NCBI GenBank assembly: GCA_031253335.1
Contig: JAIRWF010000035.1
Span: forward strand, 1 to 64,000
Length of the DNA stretch: 64,000 nucleotides
Direction: 5' to 3'
Source of the DNA: Streptococcaceae bacterium
GTDB taxonomy: Bacteria; Bacillota; Bacilli; Lactobacillales; Streptococcaceae
The stretch's first letter is position 1, and each line of letters opens with the position of its first letter. The translations under genes were made by a program, and so were the position numbers. Below are positions 33,040-42,231 of this stretch, piece after piece. The notes beneath the pieces are model-generated. The model did not search any database. It saw nothing but the letters and a program-made list of their open reading frames with translations, and had not been told where the DNA came from.

Positions 33040-34131
33040 TCAGATAAGCGCGCGTCTTCGCACACATTCGACACCTTCAGGCACCCAGACCGTAATTTCC
33101 GCATGCTCAGGTACGCGTATCCAGCCAAGCCCTGAAAAGACAATGTCAGATTTTTCATTTATTGTAAAGCGCTTAGGGATAAGATCCTGCGCTACGATTG
33201 GTTGCAACAACTCCCCTCGGTGACGCTGCCAAAAGTCATCTGCGCCTATAAGTTTTGTCCGATGAATCACTAACTCGTTTTCAAAATAGCAGGTCATCCC
33301 TTGTCTTGGTCCATCCACAAAGTCAAAGCGTGCCAAGCCCCCCAGAAAAAGTGTCTGTTCAGGATTGAGTTGAAAAGTGATGGGCTTAATTTCTTTTTTA
33401 GGACTTACCAATTTTAAGTCCTCTGGCGCCAGATAGTGCGCCATTTGTCCGCGATGAATGATTCCTGGTGTATCGACCAAAAAGCTCTTCTCATCCAGCG
33501 GAATCTCGATTTTATCCAATGTCGTCCCTGGAAAGCGGCTCGTCGTGATGGTCTCCGCATTGCCGCTTGCTTGCTTGATGATGGCGTTGATGAGGGTTGA
33601 TTTCCCGACGTTCGTCACCCCCACCACATAGACATCACGTCCCTGACGCAGCTGATCTATGCGCATCATAAGCGCTTGAATGTCAAAAGGATTAAAGCTT
33701 GAGACGACCATGATGTCTTCTGGCTCAAGTCCTGCTTCACCCGCACGCGCACGTAGCCAGTTTTTGAGTTTGAGCGTTTTGAGTGACTTGGGAAGAATAT
33801 CTCGCTTATTTGCGACGAGTAGAACTGGATTTTTGCCAACCAGCTTGTGAAGCTGCGGAATCATTGAGCCATTGAAGTCAAAGATGTCAATCACATTGAC
33901 AATCAAGGCCTTTTTTTGCCCCACATCTTCTAAAAGTCTCAAAAAATCCGCATCTGTCAAGTTGACAGGGGCAATTTCATTGTAATGGCGCAACCGAAAG
34001 CAACGCTGACAATATAAATCATCACCGGTCTCGTGTTTTTCGAGTGCAGAGGCTGGCAGATAGCCGATTGCGTCAGCTTCTTCTGTTTGAATCTTTGCAC
34101 CACAGCCGATACAATAAAGTGTTTCAGTCAT
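33040..34131 (-). CDS. yqeH: Ribosome biogenesis GTPase YqeH
   Basis: CIGCGAKIQTE...CQRCFRLRHYNEI zinc finger; circularly permuted GTPase motifs VANKRDILPKS and GVTNVGKSTLINAI. Confidence 0.95.
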   Translation of the reverse strand: MTETLYCIGCGAKIQTEEADAIGYLPASALEKHETGDDLYCQRCFRLRHYNEIAPVNLTDADFLRLLEDVGQKKALIVNVIDIFDFNGSMIPQLHKLVGKNPVLLVANKRDILPKSLKTLKLKNWLRARAGEAGLEPEDIMVVSSFNPFDIQALMMRIDQLRQGRDVYVVGVTNVGKSTLINAIIKQASGNAETITTSRFPGTTLDKIEIPLDEKSFLVDTPGIIHRGQMAHYLAPEDLKLVSPKKEIKPITFQLNPEQTLFLGGLARFDFVDGPRQGMTCYFENELVIHRTKLIGADDFWQRHRGELLQPIVAQDLIPKRFTINEKSDIVFSGLGWIRVPEHAEITVWVPEGVECVRRRALI

Positions 34132-34655
34132 AGTTTATCTTGGTAGATGGCTTTCCCGTACTTTTTCTCAAGCGCGCGTACTTTAAAATGCTCGCGGGCT
34201 CGGTTGAACTTTGTCGGCCAGTGATCCGACTCTAAAAGTGGCTTTACGAGAACCGAACGAATCCCAGCACGATGCGCCGCGCGAATATCCGTCATTCGCT
34301 GATCCCCCACAAGGAGGGTGTTTTCCGGCTTCACAGCATAACGCGCAAAGGCCTTTTTGATACCTTTCGTAAAAGGTTTCATGGCGTCATTGATAAAATC
34401 TATCCCAAAAGGTGCCACTGCGCGCTTCACGCGCTTGTAATGGTTATTGGAGAGGACACAGACTTGAATGCCAGCTTTTTCAAGTTGTTGCAGCCAGTCG
34501 TGCATCTCGGGCGTCCCATCTGGGTTGTTCCAGGCAATCAACGTGTTATCTAAATCTACAAGCACCAGCTCTATCCCACGCTTCTCAAGACTTTTCACAT
34601 CCAGCTGATAAACGGCCTCCAAATAGGCGTCTGGTTTGTAATTTTCGATAGCCAT
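34128..34655 (-). CDS. yqeG: YqeG family HAD-superfamily phosphatase
   Basis: LVDLDNTLIAWN; LVGDQRMTDIRAAHRAGIRSVLVKPL. Confidence 0.94.
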   Translation of the reverse strand: MAIENYKPDAYLEAVYQLDVKSLEKRGIELVLVDLDNTLIAWNNPDGTPEMHDWLQQLEKAGIQVCVLSNNHYKRVKRAVAPFGIDFINDAMKPFTKGIKKAFARYAVKPENTLLVGDQRMTDIRAAHRAGIRSVLVKPLLESDHWPTKFNRAREHFKVRALEKKYGKAIYQDKL

Positions 34656-34701
34656 GACGTCTATTATAGCAAAAAAGTGAGTGTAAGCGGATAGGCGATG
34701 G

Positions 34702-34730
34702 TTACCGTTTGAAATATTTTTTGATATAAT
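34702..34730 (+). promoter_or_regulatory. Sigma-A-like promoter for queT
   Basis: TTACCG, 17-bp spacer, TATAAT. Confidence 0.55.
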
Positions 34731-34733
34731 GAG

Positions 34734-34882
34734 GTGCTTCGTATGTACGGAGCCCTTCGCGACTTAGGCCTTTGCGCGAAGCATAATATAGTTCAGATGT
34801 ATTGGGGTGCAGTCATACCGGTAGCGGAAAATGGCTCGTCATGTCATACGAAGCACACAGCAATACATCGTGAATAAAGGAG
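34734..34882 (+). ncRNA. preQ1-II-like riboswitch with an enlarged P4-like domain, upstream of queT
   Basis: P1 CTTCGCG (34755-34761)/CGCGAAG (34775-34781) with loop acttaggcctttg, then GCATAATATA; CCTTT complementary to AAAGG of the Shine-Dalgarno (34876-34882). P4-like stem GATGTATTG (34796-34804)/CAATACATC (34861-34869). Confidence 0.7.
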
Positions 34883-34887
34883 ATAAA

Positions 34888-35403
34888 ATGACTAAAATGA
34901 CGGTGCGGGATGTGACGCTAGTTGCGGTGGTGGCTGCTTTGTATGTGATTTTGACTGCAGTACCTCCGTTGAATGCGATTAGCTATGGGCCGATACAGTT
35001 TCGGCTCTCAGAAGTATTGAATTTCCTGCCTTTTTACAATCGGCGCTATATCTGGGCGGTGACGCTGGGGTGCCTCATCTCGAATATCTTTACGTCGAGC
35101 AATATTGCTCTGGACATGACGGTTGGGACGCTCCAGACGCTTGTTACCTTGCTTTTGGGGGTATGGTTGTTCAAACGTTTGATGAATCAGCGCGTAGCTA
35201 ACGTGACAAATTGGGGATTTTTGGGGATGAGTCTCTTTACGGCAGTGATGGTGGGAGCTATCATTGGGGCAGAGCTTGCGATTGTGGCTCACTTGCCATT
35301 TTGGTTGATAGCAGCAGAAATTTTTGTGGGAGAACTCGCAGTGATGCTTGTGGGAAGTGTTGTGATTTTTCAGCTGGCACGACGAGTGGATTTGACGCGC
35401 TAG
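34888..35403 (+). CDS. queT: QueT family (COG4708) queuosine precursor transporter, ECF S component
   Basis: VTLVAVVAALYVILTAVPPLNAISYGPIQFRLSEVLNFLPFYN; start after AAAGGAG. Confidence 0.9.
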   Translation: MTKMTVRDVTLVAVVAALYVILTAVPPLNAISYGPIQFRLSEVLNFLPFYNRRYIWAVTLGCLISNIFTSSNIALDMTVGTLQTLVTLLLGVWLFKRLMNQRVANVTNWGFLGMSLFTAVMVGAIIGAELAIVAHLPFWLIAAEIFVGELAVMLVGSVVIFQLARRVDLTR

Positions 35404-35448
35404 GATTTGTTTGAGACAATTTTTGGCGGGCTGTGCTATAATGTTTCT

Positions 35449-35628
35449 ATGATAAAACCAATCTTTTGGACACGGATGGTCATGGCGCTTTTCGAAGCGC
35501 AGATATTCGCTTGGTCCTTATTTTCGGGAAGTTTTTTGTTCATCGTGATTTTCGGCTTTTTGCTCATCCGAAACATCATGGGAGCCTATCAGACTGAAAA
35601 AATCGCAAAAGAAAACGGGTGGATTTGA
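35449..35628 (+). CDS. Small DUF3272-like membrane protein
   Basis: 59-aa TM protein MIKPIFWTRMVMALFEAQIFAWSLFSG... adjacent to birA. Confidence 0.55.
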   Translation: MIKPIFWTRMVMALFEAQIFAWSLFSGSFLFIVIFGFLLIRNIMGAYQTEKIAKENGWI

Positions 35629-35637
35629 CCCGTTTTT
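35612..35637 (+). terminator. Intrinsic terminator
   Basis: aaaacgggtggatttgacccgttttta. Confidence 0.75.
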
Positions 35638-35647
35638 AGTTCACGCG

Positions 35648-35667
35648 GCTGTCAAATTTGACAGCTT
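35648..35667 (+). terminator. Terminator-like hairpin built on the TGTCAAATTTGACA palindrome
   Basis: ggctgtcaaatttgacagcttttttat. Confidence 0.5.
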
Positions 35668-35669
35668 TT

Positions 35670-36443
35670 TTATTTGCCTTCCCAGTCGCTTAGTGAGATC
35701 TCACCAGAGTTGAGTGTGCGTGAGCTCCCGTCGTCAAGCGTCACAATGAGCTCACCTTTTGCCGTCAAATCTGACGCGAGACCCTCAAAGCTTTTCCCAG
35801 ACTGCTCAAAGCGCACGCGTCTGCCAAGGATGAAGCTGTGCGCCTTGTAAATCGCCATGTAGTCTTTCGTTTTGAGACTGTCAAATTCTCGCCAAATGGC
35901 GCAAATGAGCTCTGAAGGACTTATCGTCGGATTTTCATCAAAAAATAACGACGTCGCACGTTCTGTCAAATTTGACGGGAAATCTGAAATCGCAAAATTT
36001 ATTCCCATCCCAAGAACCACGCGCGTCACACCTTCGGGTCCTGCTTGTGCCTCCGTGAGAATGCCTACGATTTTCTTATCCGCCAAATAAATATCGTTGA
36101 CCCACTTGATGGTGGGCTTTTTATCCGTCAATATCTCAATCGCCCGCACCACTGCCGCTGCTGCAAGTAGGGTATATTGCGTGAGATCCGTAAAATCAGG
36201 CTTCAAACTGACACTCATGTATAGCCCACCCGCAGGCGTCGCATAATAAGGACGTCCAAATCTCCCATAGGTCGCTGTTTGCCGCGTCGTCACAAATAAA
36301 TGTCCCGAGCTGTTTGCCTCTTTCGCCAGAATCTGCGTCGAAGGTGTCTCTTCAAGCTCTGTCAAATCTGACAGCCAAGGATTTTCGCTTAAAATCAACC
36401 TTCTGTCAAATTTGACAGCCGATAGCTCCTTGTCAAATGTCAT
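35670..36443 (-). CDS. birA: Biotin-[acetyl-CoA-carboxylase] ligase without an N-terminal HTH
   Basis: TTRQTATYGRFGRPYYATPAGGLYMSVSL; IKWVNDIYLADKKIVGILTEA. Confidence 0.93.
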   Translation of the reverse strand: MTFDKELSAVKFDRRLILSENPWLSDLTELEETPSTQILAKEANSSGHLFVTTRQTATYGRFGRPYYATPAGGLYMSVSLKPDFTDLTQYTLLAAAAVVRAIEILTDKKPTIKWVNDIYLADKKIVGILTEAQAGPEGVTRVVLGMGINFAISDFPSNLTERATSLFFDENPTISPSELICAIWREFDSLKTKDYMAIYKAHSFILGRRVRFEQSGKSFEGLASDLTAKGELIVTLDDGSSRTLNSGEISLSDWEGK

Positions 36444-36453
36444 TTTTCCCCCG

Positions 36454-37731
36454 TCAAGCCTCAGAATTCATATCCGATTTGACAGACGACGATTCCACCT
36501 CTGAATCTTCTGACAAGACACCACTTTCAGAGCTTTCTTCAACCAAACCATCCACCACATCCACATTCCCCGTCTCATACATCTCGGAAACCTCGCGATA
36601 CCAGCTATAGATATGGCTCACAATCACCTTTGCCGCCGCATAGACGGGAATCCCCAGAAGCACGCCCCACACCCCAAAGAGCTTCCCTGACGTAAGCAAA
36701 ATGAAAATAATTGTAATCGGATGAATCTTCATCTGTGCACCCAGAACCAAGGGCTGAATCAAGCGACTTACCACTTGCTCTTCAATGATAAAAACGACAA
36801 GCACCTTGATGAGCATCAAAGGCCCACCCGTTGCCAGAGCCAGGATTAAGGCAGGCACAAGTGCCAAGTAAAAACCTAGAAAGGGAATCAAATTCAAAAT
36901 CCCAGAAACAAGCGCCACCAAAAAAGCCAAACGCAGTCCCACAATCGGTAGCATGATGATGAGCATCACAAATACAGCTGCAGCAATCGCAACCTGCCCT
37001 AGCACATAATTTTGCAGCTGCTGATTGATTTCTGTAAGCACGCTTGCTGTATTTTCCCGCCAGCGGTTTGGTAAAAAGCCCACCAAATAGCCTCGCACAG
37101 ATTTCCCGTCACGCAAGAGATAAAACAAGACAAACGGAAAAATAATAATCGAAATGACAATTTCCGCGGTCTTTGTCAACAAGCCCGTGAGTGATGTCAC
37201 AAAGTTCGCCGACGCGTTTTTCGACCAATCAATCAACGAATTCCCGACAGAAGTTGAAATCTTATTAAACTGCGGCCGAAACTGCTCAAAGCGCGGATCC
37301 GCAAAAATGGCACTCACCTCAGCGCGCATATTGTCCACATAATGCGGCACATGTTTCGAGAAAACTGTGATGCCATCAACCATCCCAGGAATCACCACCG
37401 CGAGTCCCCAGACAATCAATGCCGCTAAAATCAAGAAAATCAACGCAATCGTCACAACCCGTGGCACATGCCGTTTTTCTAAAACATTAACCAAGGGATT
37501 TAGCAAATAGTAAAAAACCGCCGCCAACACGACCGGAATCGCAATCGTTGACAAGAAAGTCCCCACTGGTACAAAGACAAAACTCAAGGTTCGCACCAAC
37601 AGGATATTCAAAAGAACGAGAAGCAGCACTGCAAGCGCCGTCACGACCTTATTGTTTAACATCCATTTGTAAAAATAACTCGCCCGAAAACGCACACGCG
37701 GCGTCTCATCTGGCTTACTCGGTTTTTGCAT
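36454..37731 (-). CDS. AI-2E family (PerM-like) transporter
   Basis: Multi-TM; FPFVLFYLLRDG...GFLPNRWRENTASVLTEINQQLQNYVLGQ. Confidence 0.93.
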   Translation of the reverse strand: MQKPSKPDETPRVRFRASYFYKWMLNNKVVTALAVLLLVLLNILLVRTLSFVFVPVGTFLSTIAIPVVLAAVFYYLLNPLVNVLEKRHVPRVVTIALIFLILAALIVWGLAVVIPGMVDGITVFSKHVPHYVDNMRAEVSAIFADPRFEQFRPQFNKISTSVGNSLIDWSKNASANFVTSLTGLLTKTAEIVISIIIFPFVLFYLLRDGKSVRGYLVGFLPNRWRENTASVLTEINQQLQNYVLGQVAIAAAVFVMLIIMLPIVGLRLAFLVALVSGILNLIPFLGFYLALVPALILALATGGPLMLIKVLVVFIIEEQVVSRLIQPLVLGAQMKIHPITIIFILLTSGKLFGVWGVLLGIPVYAAAKVIVSHIYSWYREVSEMYETGNVDVVDGLVEESSESGVLSEDSEVESSSVKSDMNSEA

Positions 37732-37743
37732 AAACTTATTATA

Positions 37744-38364
37744 TCACTTTCTAAGCGCCTTCTTAAGCTCCCAGTATTGGATTTGCAGGTGCATTTTCCT
37801 TTTATCGACGAAAAAACCTGCCCTTAAAAACAGGTCCTGAAGCTCCTTTGGCCGATACACCTTCACATCCCCCTCGTGGGAAAAACGTGCAAGCCGCCAA
37901 TTATAAAGTCGCGTCACAAACGGAATATGAATCTCTGCGACCACAAGGCGCCCGCCAGGTACAAGCACCCGCATTGCTTCTTCTAAAAAGCTATCCGGAT
38001 GCGGAAAATGATGAAAACTCGCACTACAAATCACAACATCCATAGACTTATCCGTAAATGGCAAGTCCTCCGCGCGTCCACAAATAAAGTCCATCTGAGG
38101 AGCTCTCGCTTTTGCTACCCGAATCATCTCTGACGAAATATCCAAGCCATGTGCATCAATTTCTGTATTTTCCTGCAACAGCTCAAGCAAGACACCATTG
38201 GCGCACCCCACATCCAGCACACGCTCTCCAGGCTGAAGCTTTAGGTGCCGCACAATGTAGCGCTTGAAAAAGGACGACAAAAAGCCATCAAAGGTTTTCT
38301 CAAAATGCGTCGCAATGTGGTCGTAGTAGTCTCTACTCTCATTTTCATAGTGATGCTCGTGCAT
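37744..38364 (-). CDS. Class I SAM-dependent methyltransferase
   Basis: GERVLDVGCANGVLLELL; DVVICSASFHHFPHPDSFLEEAMRVLVPGGRL. Confidence 0.92.
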   Translation of the reverse strand: MHEHHYENESRDYYDHIATHFEKTFDGFLSSFFKRYIVRHLKLQPGERVLDVGCANGVLLELLQENTEIDAHGLDISSEMIRVAKARAPQMDFICGRAEDLPFTDKSMDVVICSASFHHFPHPDSFLEEAMRVLVPGGRLVVAEIHIPFVTRLYNWRLARFSHEGDVKVYRPKELQDLFLRAGFFVDKRKMHLQIQYWELKKALRK

Positions 38365-39706
38365 GAAAATCTCCTACCAACTCAATATGATGCGTCTGTG
38401 GAAAGAGATCCACAGGCTGCACACTCTCTAGCGCATATCCTTGCTCACTCAGCAGCTTTACATCTCGTGCAAAGGTCGCAGGATTACAGGAAATATAGAC
38501 AATCTGCCTTGCCCCCATGCTTGCTGCCGTCTCAATAAAACTCGCCTCAAGCCCTTTTCTAGGTGGATCCACAAAGATGACATCTGCTCTTACCCCACGA
38601 GAAAGCCACTTGGGCATGACTTCTTCTGCTTTACCGACTTCATAGTGTGCTTTTTCAGCGACGCCGTTAAGTACTGCATTGTGCTGCGCATCAACTACCG
38701 CCTCAGGGACCACCTCCATCCCGTAAATCTCAGCCACCTGATCACTCGCACACAGCCCAATCGTCCCAATCCCCGCATAGGCATCTACTATCACATCAGA
38801 CGCTTTGAGTTCAGCAAAGTCATAGGCCGCCTGATAGAGACGTTCTGCTTGACTTGTATTTACCTGATAAAAGGCTGCTGCCGAGATATCAAAGCTTTTT
38901 CCTAGCATCGTGTCCCGAATCGTATCGCGCCCGTAAAGCACCTCAAAATCCGCCCCCAAAATGGCATTGCCAGAAGTCGTATTGCGACTCACGAGTATTG
39001 ACACAAGTTTTGGCTCTTCTTTGTGCAACGTGTCTGCTAACTCCCTCAAACGCGCATCAAACGCCGTAGCGACAAAGACGAGCATGATCTCCCCCGTGTG
39101 CGCCCCGCGTCGCAAAACAAGATTGCGTAAAAGTCCTTTTTTGCTTGTTTCGTCATAGGCAGAAAGCCCCATCTCACGCGCTAAATCTCGTACGCGCAAG
39201 ATAAGTCGATCTAATGTAGGCTCTTGAATATAAAAGTCCTCAATCGCTATCAACTCATGTGAATTTTTACGGAAAAAACCCGTCTGAATCTCCCCCGCAA
39301 TCTCCCTCACTGGAATCTGCGCTTTATTGCGATAGTGCAGAGGCTCTTGTGCCCCAATCACCGCTTCAACCGGGAAATCACTAAGCCCTGCATTTTTAGA
39401 TAACGCAACCACCACCTGCTGCCGCTTAAACGCGAGCTGTGCGGCATAGTCCAGATGCGCTAAATCCGCAATTCCCGTCCGCAAATAATCTCGCTTGACA
39501 TCAAGCAAGCGATGCGGCGAAGTCACCAAGAGCTCTTCGACTCTCCCAAAGGCAAATTGTTTCCCTACTTTGACAATCTTCCCACGAATCGTCTCGCCAG
39601 GAAGCGCATTTTCGACAAAAACAGGAAAGCCTGAGACCCTGACAACACCCAGACCCTCATGCGTCAAATCCAGCACATCAGCTTCAAAAATCTCGTTTTT
39701 TTGCAT
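38345..39706 (-). CDS. rlmD: 23S rRNA (uracil-C5)-methyltransferase (RlmD/TrmA family)
   Basis: TRAM domain start; DAYAGIGTIGLCAS; FVDPPRKGLEASFIE; YISCNPATFARDVKLL. Confidence 0.93.
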   Translation of the reverse strand: MQKNEIFEADVLDLTHEGLGVVRVSGFPVFVENALPGETIRGKIVKVGKQFAFGRVEELLVTSPHRLLDVKRDYLRTGIADLAHLDYAAQLAFKRQQVVVALSKNAGLSDFPVEAVIGAQEPLHYRNKAQIPVREIAGEIQTGFFRKNSHELIAIEDFYIQEPTLDRLILRVRDLAREMGLSAYDETSKKGLLRNLVLRRGAHTGEIMLVFVATAFDARLRELADTLHKEEPKLVSILVSRNTTSGNAILGADFEVLYGRDTIRDTMLGKSFDISAAAFYQVNTSQAERLYQAAYDFAELKASDVIVDAYAGIGTIGLCASDQVAEIYGMEVVPEAVVDAQHNAVLNGVAEKAHYEVGKAEEVMPKWLSRGVRADVIFVDPPRKGLEASFIETAASMGARQIVYISCNPATFARDVKLLSEQGYALESVQPVDLFPQTHHIELVGDFHARASL

Positions 39707-39736
39707 GCTTTCAGTATATCAAAAAAGTACAAAAAA

Positions 39737-39751
39737 GCGCCAAACTGGCGC
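39737..39751 (-). terminator. rplS terminator
   Basis: GCGCCA/TGGCGC hairpin followed on the minus strand by TTTTTT. Confidence 0.75.
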
Positions 39752-39756
39752 ATTTC

Positions 39757-40110
39757 TTAGCTTCTTGCTTTCTCTTGAATACGAGCTGCCTTGCCTTGCA
39801 AGGTACGCAGGTAGTAGAGCTTTGCACGACGCACACGACCGTGACGCGTCACTTCGATTTTCTCAACACGTGGCGTGTGAAGTGGGAAGATACGCTCCAC
39901 CCCGACACCGCTTGAAATCTTACGTACGGTATAAGTTTCAGAGATACCAGTCCCCTGACGGGCAATCACGACGCCCTCGAAAATCTGGATACGCTCACGC
40001 GTGCCTTCGACGACTTTGGCGTGTACTTTTACTGTATCCCCAGGACGAAAGTCTGGAATATCCGTACGGAGTTGAGAGGCGTTAATTTCATCAATTAATG
40101 CTTGTGTCAT
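39757..40110 (-). CDS. rplS: 50S ribosomal protein L19
   Basis: [59 protein letters not shown]. Confidence 0.98.
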   Translation of the reverse strand: MTQALIDEINASQLRTDIPDFRPGDTVKVHAKVVEGTRERIQIFEGVVIARQGTGISETYTVRKISSGVGVERIFPLHTPRVEKIEVTRHGRVRRAKLYYLRTLQGKAARIQEKARS

Positions 40111-40201
40111 TTGTTTTTCCTTCTTGCACATCATACAGTCTGATTGGTATTGCTGCAGCGGAGTGCATTTTTATTATGCGTAAAGCACGGGAGTTATTAT
40201 A

Positions 40202-41605
40202 TCAGATTTTTTGAGACATGTCAATCTTAAAGGTCGTTTCTGTCTCGTCTGATGTGACTGAGAGCTCCCCATGGTGCTGCTGGGCGATGGCTTTGACAAT
40301 CGCAAGGCCAATCCCGTGCACCCCACCTTTTCCCTTGTAAAAGCGCTCAAAGATGTGAGGGAGGTCTTCTGGGGTAATGGCAGGCCCATCATTGCGCACA
40401 GAAATCACGCCCTCAGGACTTACCGCAAGTGTCACACGGCTTTTCGCGTAACGGATGGCATTGCTCACAAGATTAGCAACTGCTCGTCGCATCGCTTTGT
40501 AGTTGATTTCCCGCAGAACAGCTTTTTTAGGGAATTCGCATGAGAGCTCTAAGCCTTGTTTTTCAGCCAATGGCGTTTGTTCAGCAGCAACGTCTTTGAC
40601 TAGCTCGCGCAAATCTTGCCGCAAAAGTTCCTCGCCATCGGTCGTGCCTAGACTATCAAGACGTGAGGTCGTCAGCAAGTCCTCCACGAGCTCGGTCATG
40701 TTATCCGTTTCCTTCAAGATAGTTGTGGCAGCGTCTTTTGGCGCCATGACATCATAGGAAATGCCTTCTGCATAAGACTTGATCGTCATAAGCGGTGTTC
40801 TTAGCTCATGGCTAGCATTTTGGAAGAAGGTTTTTTGTGTCGTATCTTTCTCGCTCAGCTGCGTTGCCGCATCGTTGAGGTTGGACGCTAAGACCTTGAG
40901 TTCTCTCCCGTGATAATCCCTATCGTCTCGGGTAAAATCTCCTTTTCCGATACGCCGGGCAAAGCCCGCAAGTCGTCCTAAAGGTTGCGTGATTCGCCTT
41001 GTGGTCAAGAGAATGGACAGACTTGTAAAAATCAAGACCGCAAGCGTAATCCAGACAAGATAAGCGTTGACCTTATCGGAGAAGTTCACAATCCCTGAAA
41101 TATCTGTATAGTAGATTAGGTAACTCCCGTCGTCGGCGACGGTTTGGATATAAAAGGTTGACTCTCCTGTCTCCAAACGGTAACTTTTCAGGCCAGAAAG
41201 ACTTGTCCCATCTTCTTTGAGGCCTGTAAGTATCGTTTTGGCCGTTTGTAAATCAAAAGGCTGCAAATCACCTGCATTTTCGATTGTATAGGTACTTGTG
41301 GCTTTAAAAACCATGGAGCGGGTATTAAACCTACCGACAGGCGCATTTTCAAGATTGGGGAGGCTTGATGAGCTGCTACTTGAGCGGGCTGAGCTTTCGG
41401 GAAAATGTGCGACAGTTGAGATTTGCTTTGTTGCAGAAGACGTGATGTAGCTTGACATCAAGACGTTAAACACCACGAGAACGCCCACAAAAGCTACCAG
41501 GACAATCGAAATATTCACAAGGAGGAGCCGTGTGGTAATAGAAAATTCCCGAAAAGAAGAGAGGGACTTATTCAGCGGATTCACTGTCGTTTTTTTCTCG
41601 CTCAT
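40202..41605 (-). CDS. HAMP-domain sensor histidine kinase
   Basis: ASHELRTPLMTIKSYAEGI; HATPase motifs; two TM segments. Confidence 0.94.
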   Translation of the reverse strand: MSEKKTTVNPLNKSLSSFREFSITTRLLLVNISIVLVAFVGVLVVFNVLMSSYITSSATKQISTVAHFPESSARSSSSSSSLPNLENAPVGRFNTRSMVFKATSTYTIENAGDLQPFDLQTAKTILTGLKEDGTSLSGLKSYRLETGESTFYIQTVADDGSYLIYYTDISGIVNFSDKVNAYLVWITLAVLIFTSLSILLTTRRITQPLGRLAGFARRIGKGDFTRDDRDYHGRELKVLASNLNDAATQLSEKDTTQKTFFQNASHELRTPLMTIKSYAEGISYDVMAPKDAATTILKETDNMTELVEDLLTTSRLDSLGTTDGEELLRQDLRELVKDVAAEQTPLAEKQGLELSCEFPKKAVLREINYKAMRRAVANLVSNAIRYAKSRVTLAVSPEGVISVRNDGPAITPEDLPHIFERFYKGKGGVHGIGLAIVKAIAQQHHGELSVTSDETETTFKIDMSQKI

Positions 41606-41969
41606 AATCTTGCCTCCTAAAGATAGCTTTCACGCGCATGACAAGCTCCATCGGACTAAAAGGTTTTGTGAAATAATCATCACTTCCAAGATCGAGTCCT
41701 GTGGCGTAGTCTAGGTCGCTGTCTCGCGCCGTGAGCATGATGACGGGGACCGTCGAGTTTTTCCGGATTTTTTTTAAGATGACAAAGCCATTGGATCCAG
41801 GCATCATCACATCTAAAATAACAAAATCGGAAGGGGCTGCCTGAAAGGTTTCATAGAGAGCGTCACCCGTCTCAAAGTCCGTGACGAGATAGCCCTCTTT
41901 TTCCAGAAAGGCCTTGACCGCCACACGAATCTCTGTGGTGTCATCAGCGATATAGATAATTTTTGACAT
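41568..41969 (-). CDS. Response regulator, receiver domain only
   Basis: MSKIIYIADDTTEIRVAVKAFL...FVILDVMMPGSNGFVILKKIR...PVIMLTARDSDLD...GSDDYFTKPFSPMELVMRVKAIFRRQDYEREKNDSESAE*; no DNA-binding domain. Confidence 0.9.
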   Translation of the reverse strand: MSKIIYIADDTTEIRVAVKAFLEKEGYLVTDFETGDALYETFQAAPSDFVILDVMMPGSNGFVILKKIRKNSTVPVIMLTARDSDLDYATGLDLGSDDYFTKPFSPMELVMRVKAIFRRQDYEREKNDSESAE

Positions 41970-42203
41970 ATTCTCTTTATTTCCCTTTCTCTATCGCGAT
42001 GACACGATAGTGACTTGCTGCACAAGCCTCATTCACAACCTGAAAGCGTTGCTTTCAGCATCAGCGATATAGATGATTTTAGGCATATTCTCTTTATTTT
42101 CCTTTCTCTATCGCGATGACACGATAGTGACTTGCTGCACAAGCCTCATTCATAACCTGAAAGCGTTGCTTTCAGCATCAGCGATATAGATGATTTTTGG
42201 CAT
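41951..42203 (-). repeat. 117-bp tandem repeat including short ORFs MPKIIYIADAESNAFRL*
   Basis: ATGs at 41969 (gene), 42086 and 42203; exact 117-bp period; intervening blocks nearly identical. Confidence 0.9.
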
Positions 42204-42231
42204 GGTTTCTTTATTTTCCCTACTTCCAATT

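Noticed and set aside
33955-33968. tgtcaagttgaca in yqeH, similar to the palindrome
   Set aside because: 13 bp with a different centre; not counted among the palindrome copies.
40110-40200. Possible L19 ribosomal protein leader upstream of rplS
   Set aside because: Position fits the known family, but I could not match its conserved structure confidently by eye.
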